Notes under the pieces: model-generated
Databases searched by the model: none
What the model was told of the DNA's origin: nothing
What the model saw: the letters and a program-made list of their open reading frames with translations, nothing else
Program-made: the position numbers and the translations under genes
NCBI RefSeq assembly: GCF_001953985.1
Contig: NZ_MBEI01000056.1
Location: 124,001 to 188,000, forward strand
Origin: Mycobacterium colombiense
Lineage (GTDB): Bacteria; Actinomycetota; Actinomycetes; Mycobacteriales; Mycobacteriaceae
DNA length: 64,000 nt
Direction of reading: 5' to 3'
In this document: one piece after another, positions 44,939 to 52,902 of the stretch
Layout of the letters: each line of letters begins with the position of its first letter
How positions within the stretch are numbered: position 1 is the stretch's first letter

Positions 44939-46237
44939 ATGAACAAAGAAGACATGATCCTGATCAGCGTCGACGACCACACCGTCGAGCCGCCTGACAT
45001 GTTCAAGAACCACCTCTCGAAGAAGTATCAGGACGATGCTCCCCGGCTGGTGCACAACGCCGACGGTTCGGACATGTGGAAGTTCCGCGACACCGTCATC
45101 CCCAACGTGGCGCTCAACGCGGTGGCCGGACGCCCCAAAGAGGAGTACGGCATCGAGCCGACGGGGCTCGACGAGATCCGGCCGGGTTGTTACAACGTGG
45201 ACGAGCGCGTCAAGGACATGAACGCCGGCGGCATCCTGGCCTCGATCTGCTTCCCCTCCTTCCCGGGTTTCGCGGGCCGCCTGTTCGCCACTGACGACAA
45301 CGACTTTTCGATCGCGCTGGTGCAGGCCTACAACGACTGGCACATCGACGAATGGTGCGGCGCCTACCCGGCGCGGTTCATCCCGATGGCGATACCGGTC
45401 ATCTGGGACGCCGAGGCGTGCGCCGCCGAGGTGCGACGGGTCGCCAAGAAGGGTGTGCATGCGCTGACGTTCACCGAGAACCCGGCCGCGATGGGCTACC
45501 CCAGTTTCCACGACGATTATTGGGCCCCGCTGTGGAAGGCGTTGTGCGACACCGACACCGTGATGAACGTGCACATCGGTTCCTCGGGACGGCTGGCCAT
45601 CACCGCGCCGGATGCGCCGATGGACGTGATGATCACGCTGCAGCCGATGAACATCGTGCAGGCCGCCGCCGACCTGTTGTGGTCCAAGCCGATCAAGGAG
45701 TACCCGGACCTCAAGATCGCGCTGTCCGAGGGCGGAACCGGCTGGATCCCCTACTTCCTCGAGCGCGCGGACCGTACCTTCGAGATGCACTCCGCCTGGA
45801 CGCACCAGGACTTCAAGGGCAAGCTGCCGAGCGAGGTCTTCCGCGACCACTTCCTGACGTGCTTCATCAGCGACAAGGTCGGCGTGGCGCTGCGTAACGA
45901 GATCGGCATCGACAACATCTGCTGGGAAGCCGACTACCCGCACAGCGACTCGATGTGGCCGGGCGCGCCCGAAGAGCTCTGGGATGTCTTGTCCATCAAC
46001 AACGTTCCCGACGATGAAATCAACAAGATGACCTACGAGAACGCCATGCGCTGGTACTCGTTCGACCCGTTCACGCACATTTCGCGCGAACAGGCGACCG
46101 TCGGCGCGCTGCGCAAATCCGCCGAGGGGCACGACGTGTCCATCAAGGCCAAGGGCCACGACAAGGACAGCCGCGGCGGCTCGTCCTTCGCGGATTTCGC
46201 GGCCAACGCCAAAGCGCTTACCGGCAACAAGGACTAA
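44939..46237 (+). CDS. Amidohydrolase-family protein (amidohydro_2 type)
   Basis: A 432-residue hydrolase of the amidohydro_2 type common next to mycobacterial lipid-catabolic genes. ISVDDHTVEPPDMF at the N terminus holds a single His where HxH is usual; VMNVHIGSSG carries the barrel His, and EADYPHSDSMW the terminal Asp. The ATG at 44939 with AAGGGAC upstream is preferred over 44915. It starts a rightward operon with acyl-CoA dehydrogenase, crotonase and thiolase. The substrate is unknown; related proteins at 25626 and here suggest two rounds of similar chemistry. Confidence 0.84.
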   Translation: MNKEDMILISVDDHTVEPPDMFKNHLSKKYQDDAPRLVHNADGSDMWKFRDTVIPNVALNAVAGRPKEEYGIEPTGLDEIRPGCYNVDERVKDMNAGGILASICFPSFPGFAGRLFATDDNDFSIALVQAYNDWHIDEWCGAYPARFIPMAIPVIWDAEACAAEVRRVAKKGVHALTFTENPAAMGYPSFHDDYWAPLWKALCDTDTVMNVHIGSSGRLAITAPDAPMDVMITLQPMNIVQAAADLLWSKPIKEYPDLKIALSEGGTGWIPYFLERADRTFEMHSAWTHQDFKGKLPSEVFRDHFLTCFISDKVGVALRNEIGIDNICWEADYPHSDSMWPGAPEELWDVLSINNVPDDEINKMTYENAMRWYSFDPFTHISREQATVGALRKSAEGHDVSIKAKGHDKDSRGGSSFADFAANAKALTGNKD

Positions 46238-46347
46238 ACAACACGCCGCCGGAATGCAAGTGCGCCGTGGCGGTCGCAAGCGCGGCGAGCCGGGCGCAGC
46301 GGGCCGGCACCGAAAGCTGCTGCATTTCGATCGAAGGAGACTGAGCA

Positions 46348-47529
46348 GTGCCTGGCGCTGGAATGAATTTTGAGCTGACCGATGACCAGGAACTGATCCG
46401 TCGATCGGTGGCGGAGTTGGCGCGCAAATTCGACGACCAGTACTGGATGGAAAAAGACCAGGCGCACGAATTCCCGACCGAGTTCTACCGCGCCATCGCC
46501 GATGGCGGCTGGCTGGGAATGACCATCCCCACCGAATACGGCGGTCACGGGTTGGGCATCACCGAGGCGACGATCCTGCTCGAGGAGGTCGCCAAGTCCG
46601 GTGGCGCGATGAACGCCGCCAGCTCGATTCACCTGTCCATCTTCGGCATGCAGCCGGTCGTGGTGCATGGCTCCGACGAGCTCAAGGCTCGTACGCTACC
46701 GGCCGTCGCGACCGGCGAGGTGCACATCTGCTTCGGCGTTACCGAACCCGGTGCCGGGCTTGATACTTCGCGTATCACCACGTTCGCCAAGCGGGACGGC
46801 GATCGCTACATCGTCAACGGTCGCAAGGTCTGGATCTCCAAGGCGATGGAGTCCGACAAGATCCTGTTGCTCACCCGGACGCAGAGCTATGACGAGGTCA
46901 CCAAGAAGACCGACGGGATGACGCTGTTTCTCACCGATCTCGATCGGAGCCGGGTCGACATCCGCCCGATCCGAAAGATGGGTCGCAACGCCGTCAGCTC
47001 CAACGAATTGTTCATCGACAATCTCGAGGTGCCGGTAGAGGACCGAATCGGTGAGGAGGGCAAGGGCTTTCAGTACATCCTCGACGGCCTCAACCCGGAG
47101 CGGATGCTGATCGCGGCCGAGGCTCTGGGCATCGGGCGGGTGGCGCTGGAAAAGGCGGTGAAGTACGGCAACGAGCGCGAGGTCTTCGGCCGGCCGATCG
47201 GGATGAACCAGGGATTGCAGTTCCCGCTCGCCGATTCATTGGCCCGCCTCGATGCCGCCGAGCTGATGCTGCGCAAGGCCACCTGGCTCTACGACAACGG
47301 CAAATCGTGTGGGCGCGAGGCCAATACGGCTAAGTATCTCTGCGCCGATGCCGGCTTCGCCGCCGCGGACCGGGCGCTGCAAACCCACGGCGGCATGGGT
47401 TACGCCGAGGAGTACCACATCACACGGTACTTCCGCGAGGCCCGGCTGATGAAGATCGCGCCGGTCAGCCAGGAGATGATTTTGAACTTCCTGGGAGCCA
47501 ACGTCCTGAAGTTGCCGAGGAGCTATTGA
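46348..47529 (+). CDS. Acyl-CoA dehydrogenase (FadE type)
   Basis: A 393-residue acyl-CoA dehydrogenase. FGVTEPGAGLDTSRI and VNGRKVWISKA are FAD/substrate blocks; THGGMGYAEEYHITRYFREARL is the C-terminal signature. The canonical YEGT loop reads IAPVSQEM, so the C-terminal Glu base is missing, but NPERMLIAAEALG supplies a Glu at the alternative position used by isovaleryl/long-chain enzymes. GTG start at 46348. Its stop overlaps the next gene by 4 bp. Confidence 0.87.
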   Translation: MPGAGMNFELTDDQELIRRSVAELARKFDDQYWMEKDQAHEFPTEFYRAIADGGWLGMTIPTEYGGHGLGITEATILLEEVAKSGGAMNAASSIHLSIFGMQPVVVHGSDELKARTLPAVATGEVHICFGVTEPGAGLDTSRITTFAKRDGDRYIVNGRKVWISKAMESDKILLLTRTQSYDEVTKKTDGMTLFLTDLDRSRVDIRPIRKMGRNAVSSNELFIDNLEVPVEDRIGEEGKGFQYILDGLNPERMLIAAEALGIGRVALEKAVKYGNEREVFGRPIGMNQGLQFPLADSLARLDAAELMLRKATWLYDNGKSCGREANTAKYLCADAGFAAADRALQTHGGMGYAEEYHITRYFREARLMKIAPVSQEMILNFLGANVLKLPRSY

Positions 47530-48352
47530 GCGCCACCGATGACCCCGTGCTGCTCTCGGAGGACCGCGACGGGGTGCGCACCCTCACGCTCAACCGGCCA
47601 CGGCGCAAGAATGCGATCAATCCGGAACTGTGGCTCGCCCTGCGAGACGCACTCGATGCCGCCGGTCACGAGCCGGGCGTGCGCGCCCTGGTGATCACCG
47701 GTTCCGGGGGCAGCTTCTGCTCCGGCGCGGACATCTCGGCTCCCGAGGGCATTCACCCGAAGTACAAGTTGCAGCGCTTGACCGACGTCGCGCTGGCCCT
47801 GCACGAGCTGTCCGTTCCCACGATTGCCAAGGTGACCGGGGTGGCCGTCGGCGCGGGGTGGAACCTGGCGCTGGGCTGCGACCTGGTGGTGGCCACGCCG
47901 GAATCGACGTTCTGCCAAATCTTTTCGAAGCGCGGCCTGTCGATCGACCTCGGCGGCTCCTGGTTGTTGCCCAAAATCGTTGGCCTGCAACAGGCCAAGC
48001 GACTCGCGTTGCTGGCGGACACGATAGATGCCGAGGAGGCGTACGCCCTCAACCTGGTGACCTGGTGGTGTCGGCCGCGGAAATCGACGCCTTCGTCACG
48101 GATCTCGCCGACCGGTTGGCCGCCGGTCCGCCGATCGCGCTGGCCCACACCAAGGCGTTGCTGAACGAGGGCGCCGACCGCACCCTGCGCGACGCGCTGG
48201 CCAACGAGGCCCGCGCGCAGGGAGTCAACTTCGCAACGGCGGACACCGCCGCGGCCTATGCCGCTTTCGCGCAGCGGCGGGAGCCATCGTTTACTGGTCG
48301 GTGGGCCCTGTCAAAATCTGATGTGAATTCGGGCGAGAAGCAATCGGAGTAG
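47526..48352 (+). pseudogene. Enoyl-CoA hydratase/isomerase with single-base frameshift
   Basis: A crotonase-family gene of about 275 residues broken near its 3' third. The first frame has VLLSEDRDGVRTLTLNRPRRKNAIN, VITGSGGSFCSGADIS and VAVGAGWNLALGCDLV, then runs to a false stop at 48164. The C-terminal block (VVSAAEIDAFVTDLADRLAAGPP and the ALLNEGADRTLRDALANEA helix) continues in the neighbouring frame to 48352. The break is at about 48065, where CTGGTGGTG would need one more G to read W-V-V-S. Either a recent mutation or a sequencing deletion; if real, the C-terminal trimerisation helix is lost. Confidence 0.8.
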
Positions 48353-48356
48353 AGAT

Positions 48357-49511
48357 ATGCGTGAAACAGTCATCGTCGAGGCCGTGCGTACACCGGTCGG
48401 CAAGCGCAACGGCGCGCTGTCCGGCATGCATGCCGCCGACCTCTCCGCGGTCGTCCTGACCGAGCTCATCGAACGCACCGGCATCGGTCCCGACATCGTC
48501 GACGATGTGGTCTGGGGCTGCGTGTCCCAGGTGGGCGACCAGTCCAGCAACATCGGCCGGTACGCGGTCCTGGCCGCCGGTTGGCCCGAGACCATCCCCG
48601 GCACCACCGTCAACCGCGCCTGCGGGTCCAGCCAGCAGGCGCTGGACTTCGCCGTGCAGGCTGTGATGTCCGGTCAGCAGGATGTCGTCGTGGCTGGCGG
48701 GGTCGAGGTCATGAGCCGCGTTCCGCTCGGTTCGGCCCGGGCCACCGGCATGCCGTATGGCCCGAAAGTCCTTGCCCGCTATGACGATTTCTCGTTCAAC
48801 CAGGGCCTGTCGGCGGAGATGATCGCCAAGAAGTGGGGATTCTCGCGCACCCGGCTCGACGAATTCTCCGTCGAGTCCCACGAGCGGGCCGCCGCGGCGC
48901 TTGATGGCGGTGCATTCACCGAGCAGATCGTCCCGGTCTTCGTCGACGGGGCCGACAACAATGTCTTCACCGCCGACGAGGGCGTGCGGCGCGGCAGCAC
49001 CGTTGAGAAGCTCGGCACGCTCAAGCCGGCCTTCGCCGAAGACGGCGTCATTCACGCGGGCAACTCCTCACAGATCTCCGACGGCGCCGCCGCGCTGTTG
49101 GTCACCACCGCCGAGATGGCGGTCGAGCTGGGCCTGACCCCGATCGTGCGGTACCTGGCGGGTGCGGTGACCGGGGCGGACCCGGTGCTGATGCTCACCG
49201 GCCCGATCCCGGCCACCGAAAAGGTGCTGAGGAAGGCCGGCGTCGCGTTGTCCGACGTGGGCGTCTTCGAGGTCAACGAGGCCTTCGCGCCGGTGCCGCT
49301 GGCGTGGCTGGCGGAGACCGGAGCGGACCCGGCCCGGATGAATCCGCTGGGCGGCGCCATCGCGCTGGGGCACCCGCTGGGCGCATCCGGCGCGGTGCTG
49401 ATGACACGCATGGCGCACCACATGCGCGACAACGGGATTCGTTACGGCCTGCAGACCATGTGCGAGGGCGGTGGGACCGCCAACGCCACGCTGGTGGAGC
49501 TGGTGGGCTGA
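48357..49511 (+). CDS. Acetyl-CoA acetyltransferase (thiolase)
   Basis: A 384-residue thiolase. Nucleophile Cys in TVNRACGSSQQAL (about residue 87), the ESHERAAAALDGGAF loop, NEAFAPVPLAWL, GGAIALGHPLGASGA with the catalytic His, and CEGGGTANATL with the second Cys position replaced by a C-E-G-G-G pattern that is standard. It should cleave a 3-ketoacyl-CoA with CoA. It follows the frameshifted crotonase by 4 bp and completes a local beta-oxidation set (dehydrogenase, hydratase, thiolase) lacking only the 3-hydroxyacyl dehydrogenase, which nearby SDRs could supply. Confidence 0.9.
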   Translation: MRETVIVEAVRTPVGKRNGALSGMHAADLSAVVLTELIERTGIGPDIVDDVVWGCVSQVGDQSSNIGRYAVLAAGWPETIPGTTVNRACGSSQQALDFAVQAVMSGQQDVVVAGGVEVMSRVPLGSARATGMPYGPKVLARYDDFSFNQGLSAEMIAKKWGFSRTRLDEFSVESHERAAAALDGGAFTEQIVPVFVDGADNNVFTADEGVRRGSTVEKLGTLKPAFAEDGVIHAGNSSQISDGAAALLVTTAEMAVELGLTPIVRYLAGAVTGADPVLMLTGPIPATEKVLRKAGVALSDVGVFEVNEAFAPVPLAWLAETGADPARMNPLGGAIALGHPLGASGAVLMTRMAHHMRDNGIRYGLQTMCEGGGTANATLVELVG

Positions 49512-49567
49512 CGGCGGCGGCCTGACGCGCAAAAACGTGCACCACGTGACCCTTGTCACAGCGGCCA

Positions 49568-49599
49568 AACTAACCTACTGTGTGTTCACTAGGTTGGTT
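49568..49599. promoter_or_regulatory. TetR operator: 10-bp inverted repeat with 12-bp spacer
   Basis: AACTAACCTA (49568-49577) and TAGGTTGGTT (49590-49599) pair at 9 of 10 positions across CTGTGTGTTCAC. It lies 37 bp before the GTG of the TetR gene at 49637, consistent with autoregulation. It is unrelated to the GAGAAT operator. Confidence 0.65.
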
Positions 49600-49636
49600 T
49601 TCCGGCGTCGCTACAACGTGGGTAGAGGGGGTTTTG

Positions 49637-50251
49637 GTGCCCGTCGCACGGCGATACGACACGCTCCTCGCCAAGGGTGAGGACCGCAAACAGCGGATTC
49701 TCGATGTCGCGCAACGGCTGCTCACCCGCAACGGCTGGCGCAGCACGACGCTCGCCCAGATCGCCGGGGAAGCCGGGGTCACTGCCGCGGGGCTGCTGCA
49801 TCACTTCGAATCGAAGGAGCAGCTGCTGCACGCCGTGCTCGATGCCCGCGACCTCGACGACGACACCCACGCGGACCGCACCGGCGACCTGTTCGACCAG
49901 ATCGCCGCGGTTGCCGACCGTATTCACCGGGCGCCCGAACTGGTGGGCACGTTCACGGTGCTGCTGGTCGAGAACATCCTTCCCGAGGCCCCGCTGCACG
50001 ACCGCATGCTGTCCAGGTATCGGGCCGCGACCGACATCGTCGCCGATCTCATCCGTCGCGGTCAGGCCGACGGCCGGTACCGCGAAGACATAGACCCCGC
50101 CGTCAAGGCAGTAGAAATCCTCGCCTTCGTCCACGGAATGGAAACGACATGGTTACTCGATCCTTCGATACCGCTAGCCGACGCGTTCAAGCAGTACGCC
50201 GAGACACTGGCGCGGGATTTCGCGCCCCCGAAGAAGTCGGAGACGACATGA
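49637..50251 (+). CDS. TetR-family transcriptional regulator
   Basis: A 204-residue TetR repressor. KQRILDVAQRLLTRNGWRSTTLAQIAGEAGVTAAGLLHHFESKEQLLHAVL is a textbook HTH domain (fragments quoted span about 15-63). The GTG at 49637 follows a purine-rich AGAGGGGG; no ATG is available. An inverted repeat upstream is its likely operator. It is coupled to the next gene by an ATGA overlap. Target genes are not evident, since both neighbours beyond have their own signals. Confidence 0.85.
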   Translation: MPVARRYDTLLAKGEDRKQRILDVAQRLLTRNGWRSTTLAQIAGEAGVTAAGLLHHFESKEQLLHAVLDARDLDDDTHADRTGDLFDQIAAVADRIHRAPELVGTFTVLLVENILPEAPLHDRMLSRYRAATDIVADLIRRGQADGRYREDIDPAVKAVEILAFVHGMETTWLLDPSIPLADAFKQYAETLARDFAPPKKSETT

Positions 50252-50754
50252 GGTACCGGCTCGACGTCGTCGCCGCCACCGTCGTCGACGTGGTGAGATT
50301 CGCCGGCGGCTGGATCTTCGACCGGTCGATGGCGGGGTGGGACGTGACCGTGCTGGTCGCCGACCATCCGGACGACCGGCCCCTGCAGATCATCGGCGCC
50401 CAGGTCCTCGACCTCGAAGAGGCGCTGGCGTCGGTGCAATCGCGGCCCCGTCCGCAGGCCCTGGCCGCCGCGGCGGACCTGTTCGGCTGCGACGCGCGGG
50501 TTCGCCAGGGCGTGCTGCAGGCCCTCGATCACGGCGTCACCGAGGTCACGCTGTGGGGGGAGGGCTGGCCGTCCGAGCTCGACGAGAGCGTCGGTCTGGT
50601 GCAACACCAGTTGAGCATGGCCGCGCAGACGTTCAAGGCCCAGGCGTTGGCGGCCGCGGCAGCACCGCTCGCCCCGATCGGTCACGTGGAGACGTTCCGC
50701 AGCGGGCTGCTGGCATGGCCCTCGGTCGCCGCCGACCTGGTCCCCGCCAGCTAG
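50248..50754 (+). CDS. Conserved hypothetical protein coupled to TetR gene
   Basis: A 168-residue protein whose ATG overlaps the TetR stop (ATGA). The N half (VVDVVRFAGGWIFDRSMAGWDVTVLVADHPDDRPLQIIGAQVLDLE) resembles the short conserved proteins found after TetR genes in mycobacteria; the C half is Ala-rich and helical. No signal, membrane helix or catalytic motif is recognisable. I do not know its function. Confidence 0.68.
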   Translation: MRYRLDVVAATVVDVVRFAGGWIFDRSMAGWDVTVLVADHPDDRPLQIIGAQVLDLEEALASVQSRPRPQALAAAADLFGCDARVRQGVLQALDHGVTEVTLWGEGWPSELDESVGLVQHQLSMAAQTFKAQALAAAAAPLAPIGHVETFRSGLLAWPSVAADLVPAS

Positions 50755-50875
50755 CCGGCGGGGGCGGGGAACCGCGCGACCACACAGCCCTCGCGATTCA
50801 CGCGGTTTTGACATCGAGGCAGGGGCCCCGTCGTTGACGACCACCATGCCGTGTGAAAATGTAATACTCATCCGC

Positions 50876-50890
50876 GAGAGGCACGTTCTC
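50876..50890. promoter_or_regulatory. Degenerate GAGAAT-type operator upstream of P450
   Basis: GAGAGGcacGTTCTC keeps the 15-bp length and the outer GAGA/TCTC of the intact copies but differs in the inner bases. It is 27 bp before the P450 ATG at 50917. Confidence 0.45.
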
Positions 50891-50916
50891 ACTAGCCGAG
50901 ATTCAAGGAGCAGGAG

Positions 50917-52188
50917 ATGTCGAACGAATTCTCCGAGTTGGACTTCTTCCGCGGCAGCGAGCTCATCGAGAACCCGTACCCCTACTACGAGGCGCTGCGC
51001 GAGCGCTGCCCCGTCACGCGGGAGAGCCACCACGACGTCACCATGATCACCGGTTGGGACGAGGCGTGTGCGGTGCTCAACGACGCCGAGACGTGGTCGT
51101 CGTGCATCTCGGTCACCGGCCCGTTCCCGGGTTTTCCGGTGCCGATCGAGGGTGACGACATCACCGAGCTGATCGAGCAGCACCGCGACGAGCTGCCGTT
51201 CAGCGACCAACTGCCCACGCTCGATCCGCCGACCCACACCAATCACCGCTCCCTGATGATGCGGCTGATCACCCCCAAGCGCCTCAAGGAGAACGAGGAC
51301 GCCATGTGGGCGCTCGCCGACCAGGCGCTCGACGACTTTCTCGCGCCGGGGCGCGGCGAGTGGATCAAAGGCTTCGCGGGCCCGTTCACGCTGCTGGTCA
51401 TCGCCGACCTGCTCGGCGTGCCGATGGAGGACCGCGACAAGTTCGTCAAGGGCATCGCTGAGCACGCCGGTGGCGGCATCGGGGGAACCAAGGGATCCCT
51501 GGCCCACAGCCCGCTGGAATTCCTCTACGGCCTGTTCTCCGACTACGTCCGCGACCGACGCAGGGAGCCCCGCGATGATGTCCTGACCGGGCTGGCGACC
51601 GCGACGTATCCCGACGGCTCGATTCCCGACGTCGAAGACGTGGCCCGCGTCGCCAGCAACGTCTTCTCCGCGGGCCAGGAAACCACCGTGCGGCTGCTGG
51701 GTGCGTCCTTGCAGACGCTGGGGGAGCGTCCCGACATCCAGGCGCGGTTGCGCAAGGATCGCAGTCTGATCCCGAACTTCATCGAGGAGTCGCTGCGCCA
51801 CGAGAGCCCCGTGAAGGGCGACTTCCGGATGAACCGGGTGCCCGTCAATGTCGGCGGCGTCGACCTGCCCGCCGGCACCACGGTGATGATCGTGCAGGCC
51901 GCGGCCAACCGTGATCCGCGCCGGTTCGAGGATCCCGCCACGTTCGATCCGACCCGCAAGAACGCCCGCCAACACATCTCATTCGGGCGCGGCATCCACA
52001 GCTGCCCGGGCGCGCCGCTGGCGCGGGCCGAAACCCGGGTGGCGATCGAGCGGCTGCTCGACCGCACGACGGACATCAGGATCGATGAGAAGATTCACGG
52101 CCCTGCGAATGATCGCCGCTACCAATATGTTCCGACGTACATCCTGCGCGGCCTGACCGAACTGCACCTGGAGTTCACACTGGCATGA
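50917..52188 (+). CDS. Cytochrome P450
   Basis: A 423-residue soluble P450. The I-helix reads NVFSAGQETTVR (Gln before Glu-Thr-Thr), ExxR is EESLR, and the heme loop is FGRGIHSCPGAPLARAE. ATG at 50917 has GGAGCAGGAG upstream. Its stop overlaps the ferredoxin gene by 4 bp. Together with the divergently placed P450 at 54108, it gives the island two oxygenases in 4 kb. Substrate and CYP family are not assigned. Confidence 0.92.
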   Translation: MSNEFSELDFFRGSELIENPYPYYEALRERCPVTRESHHDVTMITGWDEACAVLNDAETWSSCISVTGPFPGFPVPIEGDDITELIEQHRDELPFSDQLPTLDPPTHTNHRSLMMRLITPKRLKENEDAMWALADQALDDFLAPGRGEWIKGFAGPFTLLVIADLLGVPMEDRDKFVKGIAEHAGGGIGGTKGSLAHSPLEFLYGLFSDYVRDRRREPRDDVLTGLATATYPDGSIPDVEDVARVASNVFSAGQETTVRLLGASLQTLGERPDIQARLRKDRSLIPNFIEESLRHESPVKGDFRMNRVPVNVGGVDLPAGTTVMIVQAAANRDPRRFEDPATFDPTRKNARQHISFGRGIHSCPGAPLARAETRVAIERLLDRTTDIRIDEKIHGPANDRRYQYVPTYILRGLTELHLEFTLA

Positions 52189-52373
52189 AAGTTTGGGTAG
52201 ACGACCAGAAGTGTCGCGGTCACGGCATGTGTCTCACGCTGTGCCCCGACGTGTTCAGCCTGACCGACGACGGTTACGCCGAAGCCATAGATTCCGACGT
52301 TCCAACGGAATTGGAGGCGGCGGCGCAGGAGGCAATCCAATGCTGTCCCGAGCAGGCGATCAGCGAGAAGTAA
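52185..52373 (+). CDS. 3Fe-4S ferredoxin, P450 redox partner
   Basis: A 62-residue ferredoxin. Cys10, Cys16 and a late Cys in QCCPEQAI ligate the cluster; the second-position residue in CRGHGMC is His, the arrangement typical of 3Fe-4S P450 ferredoxins. ATG overlaps the P450 stop by 4 bp, so one-to-one translation with it is likely. Confidence 0.92.
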   Translation: MKVWVDDQKCRGHGMCLTLCPDVFSLTDDGYAEAIDSDVPTELEAAAQEAIQCCPEQAISEK

Positions 52374-52403
52374 CCAACTACACGGGCGAGTAGGGAGATT
52401 CGA

Positions 52404-52688
52404 GTGGCAAAAGGCTATGTCATCCTCACGGAGGCGATCAAAGACCCGGAAGGCATGAAGGCGTACGCCCAAGCCGCCGGATCGGCGATGAGTGGCGCCA
52501 CCATTCTTGCGGTGGACACCGCACCCAAAGTCATCGAAGGCGACTGGCACGGCGACCAGACCGTCGTGCTGGAATTCGAGTCGGTGGATGCCGCCCGGGC
52601 GTGGTACGAGTCCGAGGGCTACCAAAAGGCAGCGAAACTGCGGCAGTCGGCGGCCGACTGCAACGCGGTCATCCTCTCGGGATTCTGA
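52404..52688 (+). CDS. DUF1330-family protein
   Basis: A 94-residue dimeric alpha-beta barrel-type protein of the DUF1330 family (KGYVILTEAIKDPEGMKAYAQAA and VVLEFESVDAARAWYESEGYQKAAKLR). GTG start with GGGAG upstream. The family is found in degradation clusters and is suspected of small-molecule isomerase or binding activity, without a proven reaction. It is convergent with the ferredoxin gene at 52692 (3-bp gap). Confidence 0.8.
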   Translation: MAKGYVILTEAIKDPEGMKAYAQAAGSAMSGATILAVDTAPKVIEGDWHGDQTVVLEFESVDAARAWYESEGYQKAAKLRQSAADCNAVILSGF

Positions 52689-52691
52689 CCG

Positions 52692-52892
52692 CTACTCGCC
52701 GACGATGGAGATCGCCTGCCGAGGGCATTGACGGACGGCCTCGCGCACGTCGGCCTCGTTCTCCGGGGTGACTTCTTCCTGGTGAACCGTCAGCATGTCG
52801 TCATCGCCGAGCTCGAATATGTCGGGGTTGATGCCCATGCAAACACCGTTGCTCTCGCAGAGTCCCCAATCGACTTCGATCTTCTTCGTCAT
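52692..52892 (-). CDS. 3Fe-4S ferredoxin, P450 redox partner
   Basis: A 66-residue ferredoxin. Cys12, Cys18 and the Cys in RQCPRQAISI are the ligands, with Asn at the central position of CESNGVC, so again a three-cysteine cluster. It is 10 bp downstream of the P450 gene on the same strand and pairs with it. Confidence 0.92.
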   Translation of the reverse strand: MTKKIEVDWGLCESNGVCMGINPDIFELGDDDMLTVHQEEVTPENEADVREAVRQCPRQAISIVGE

Positions 52893-52902
52893 CGCGACCC
52901 CC

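Noticed and set aside
50062..51975. 637-codon minus-strand open frame opposite the P450
   Set aside because: The opposite strand encodes a complete P450 and TetR with all motifs; this frame has none.
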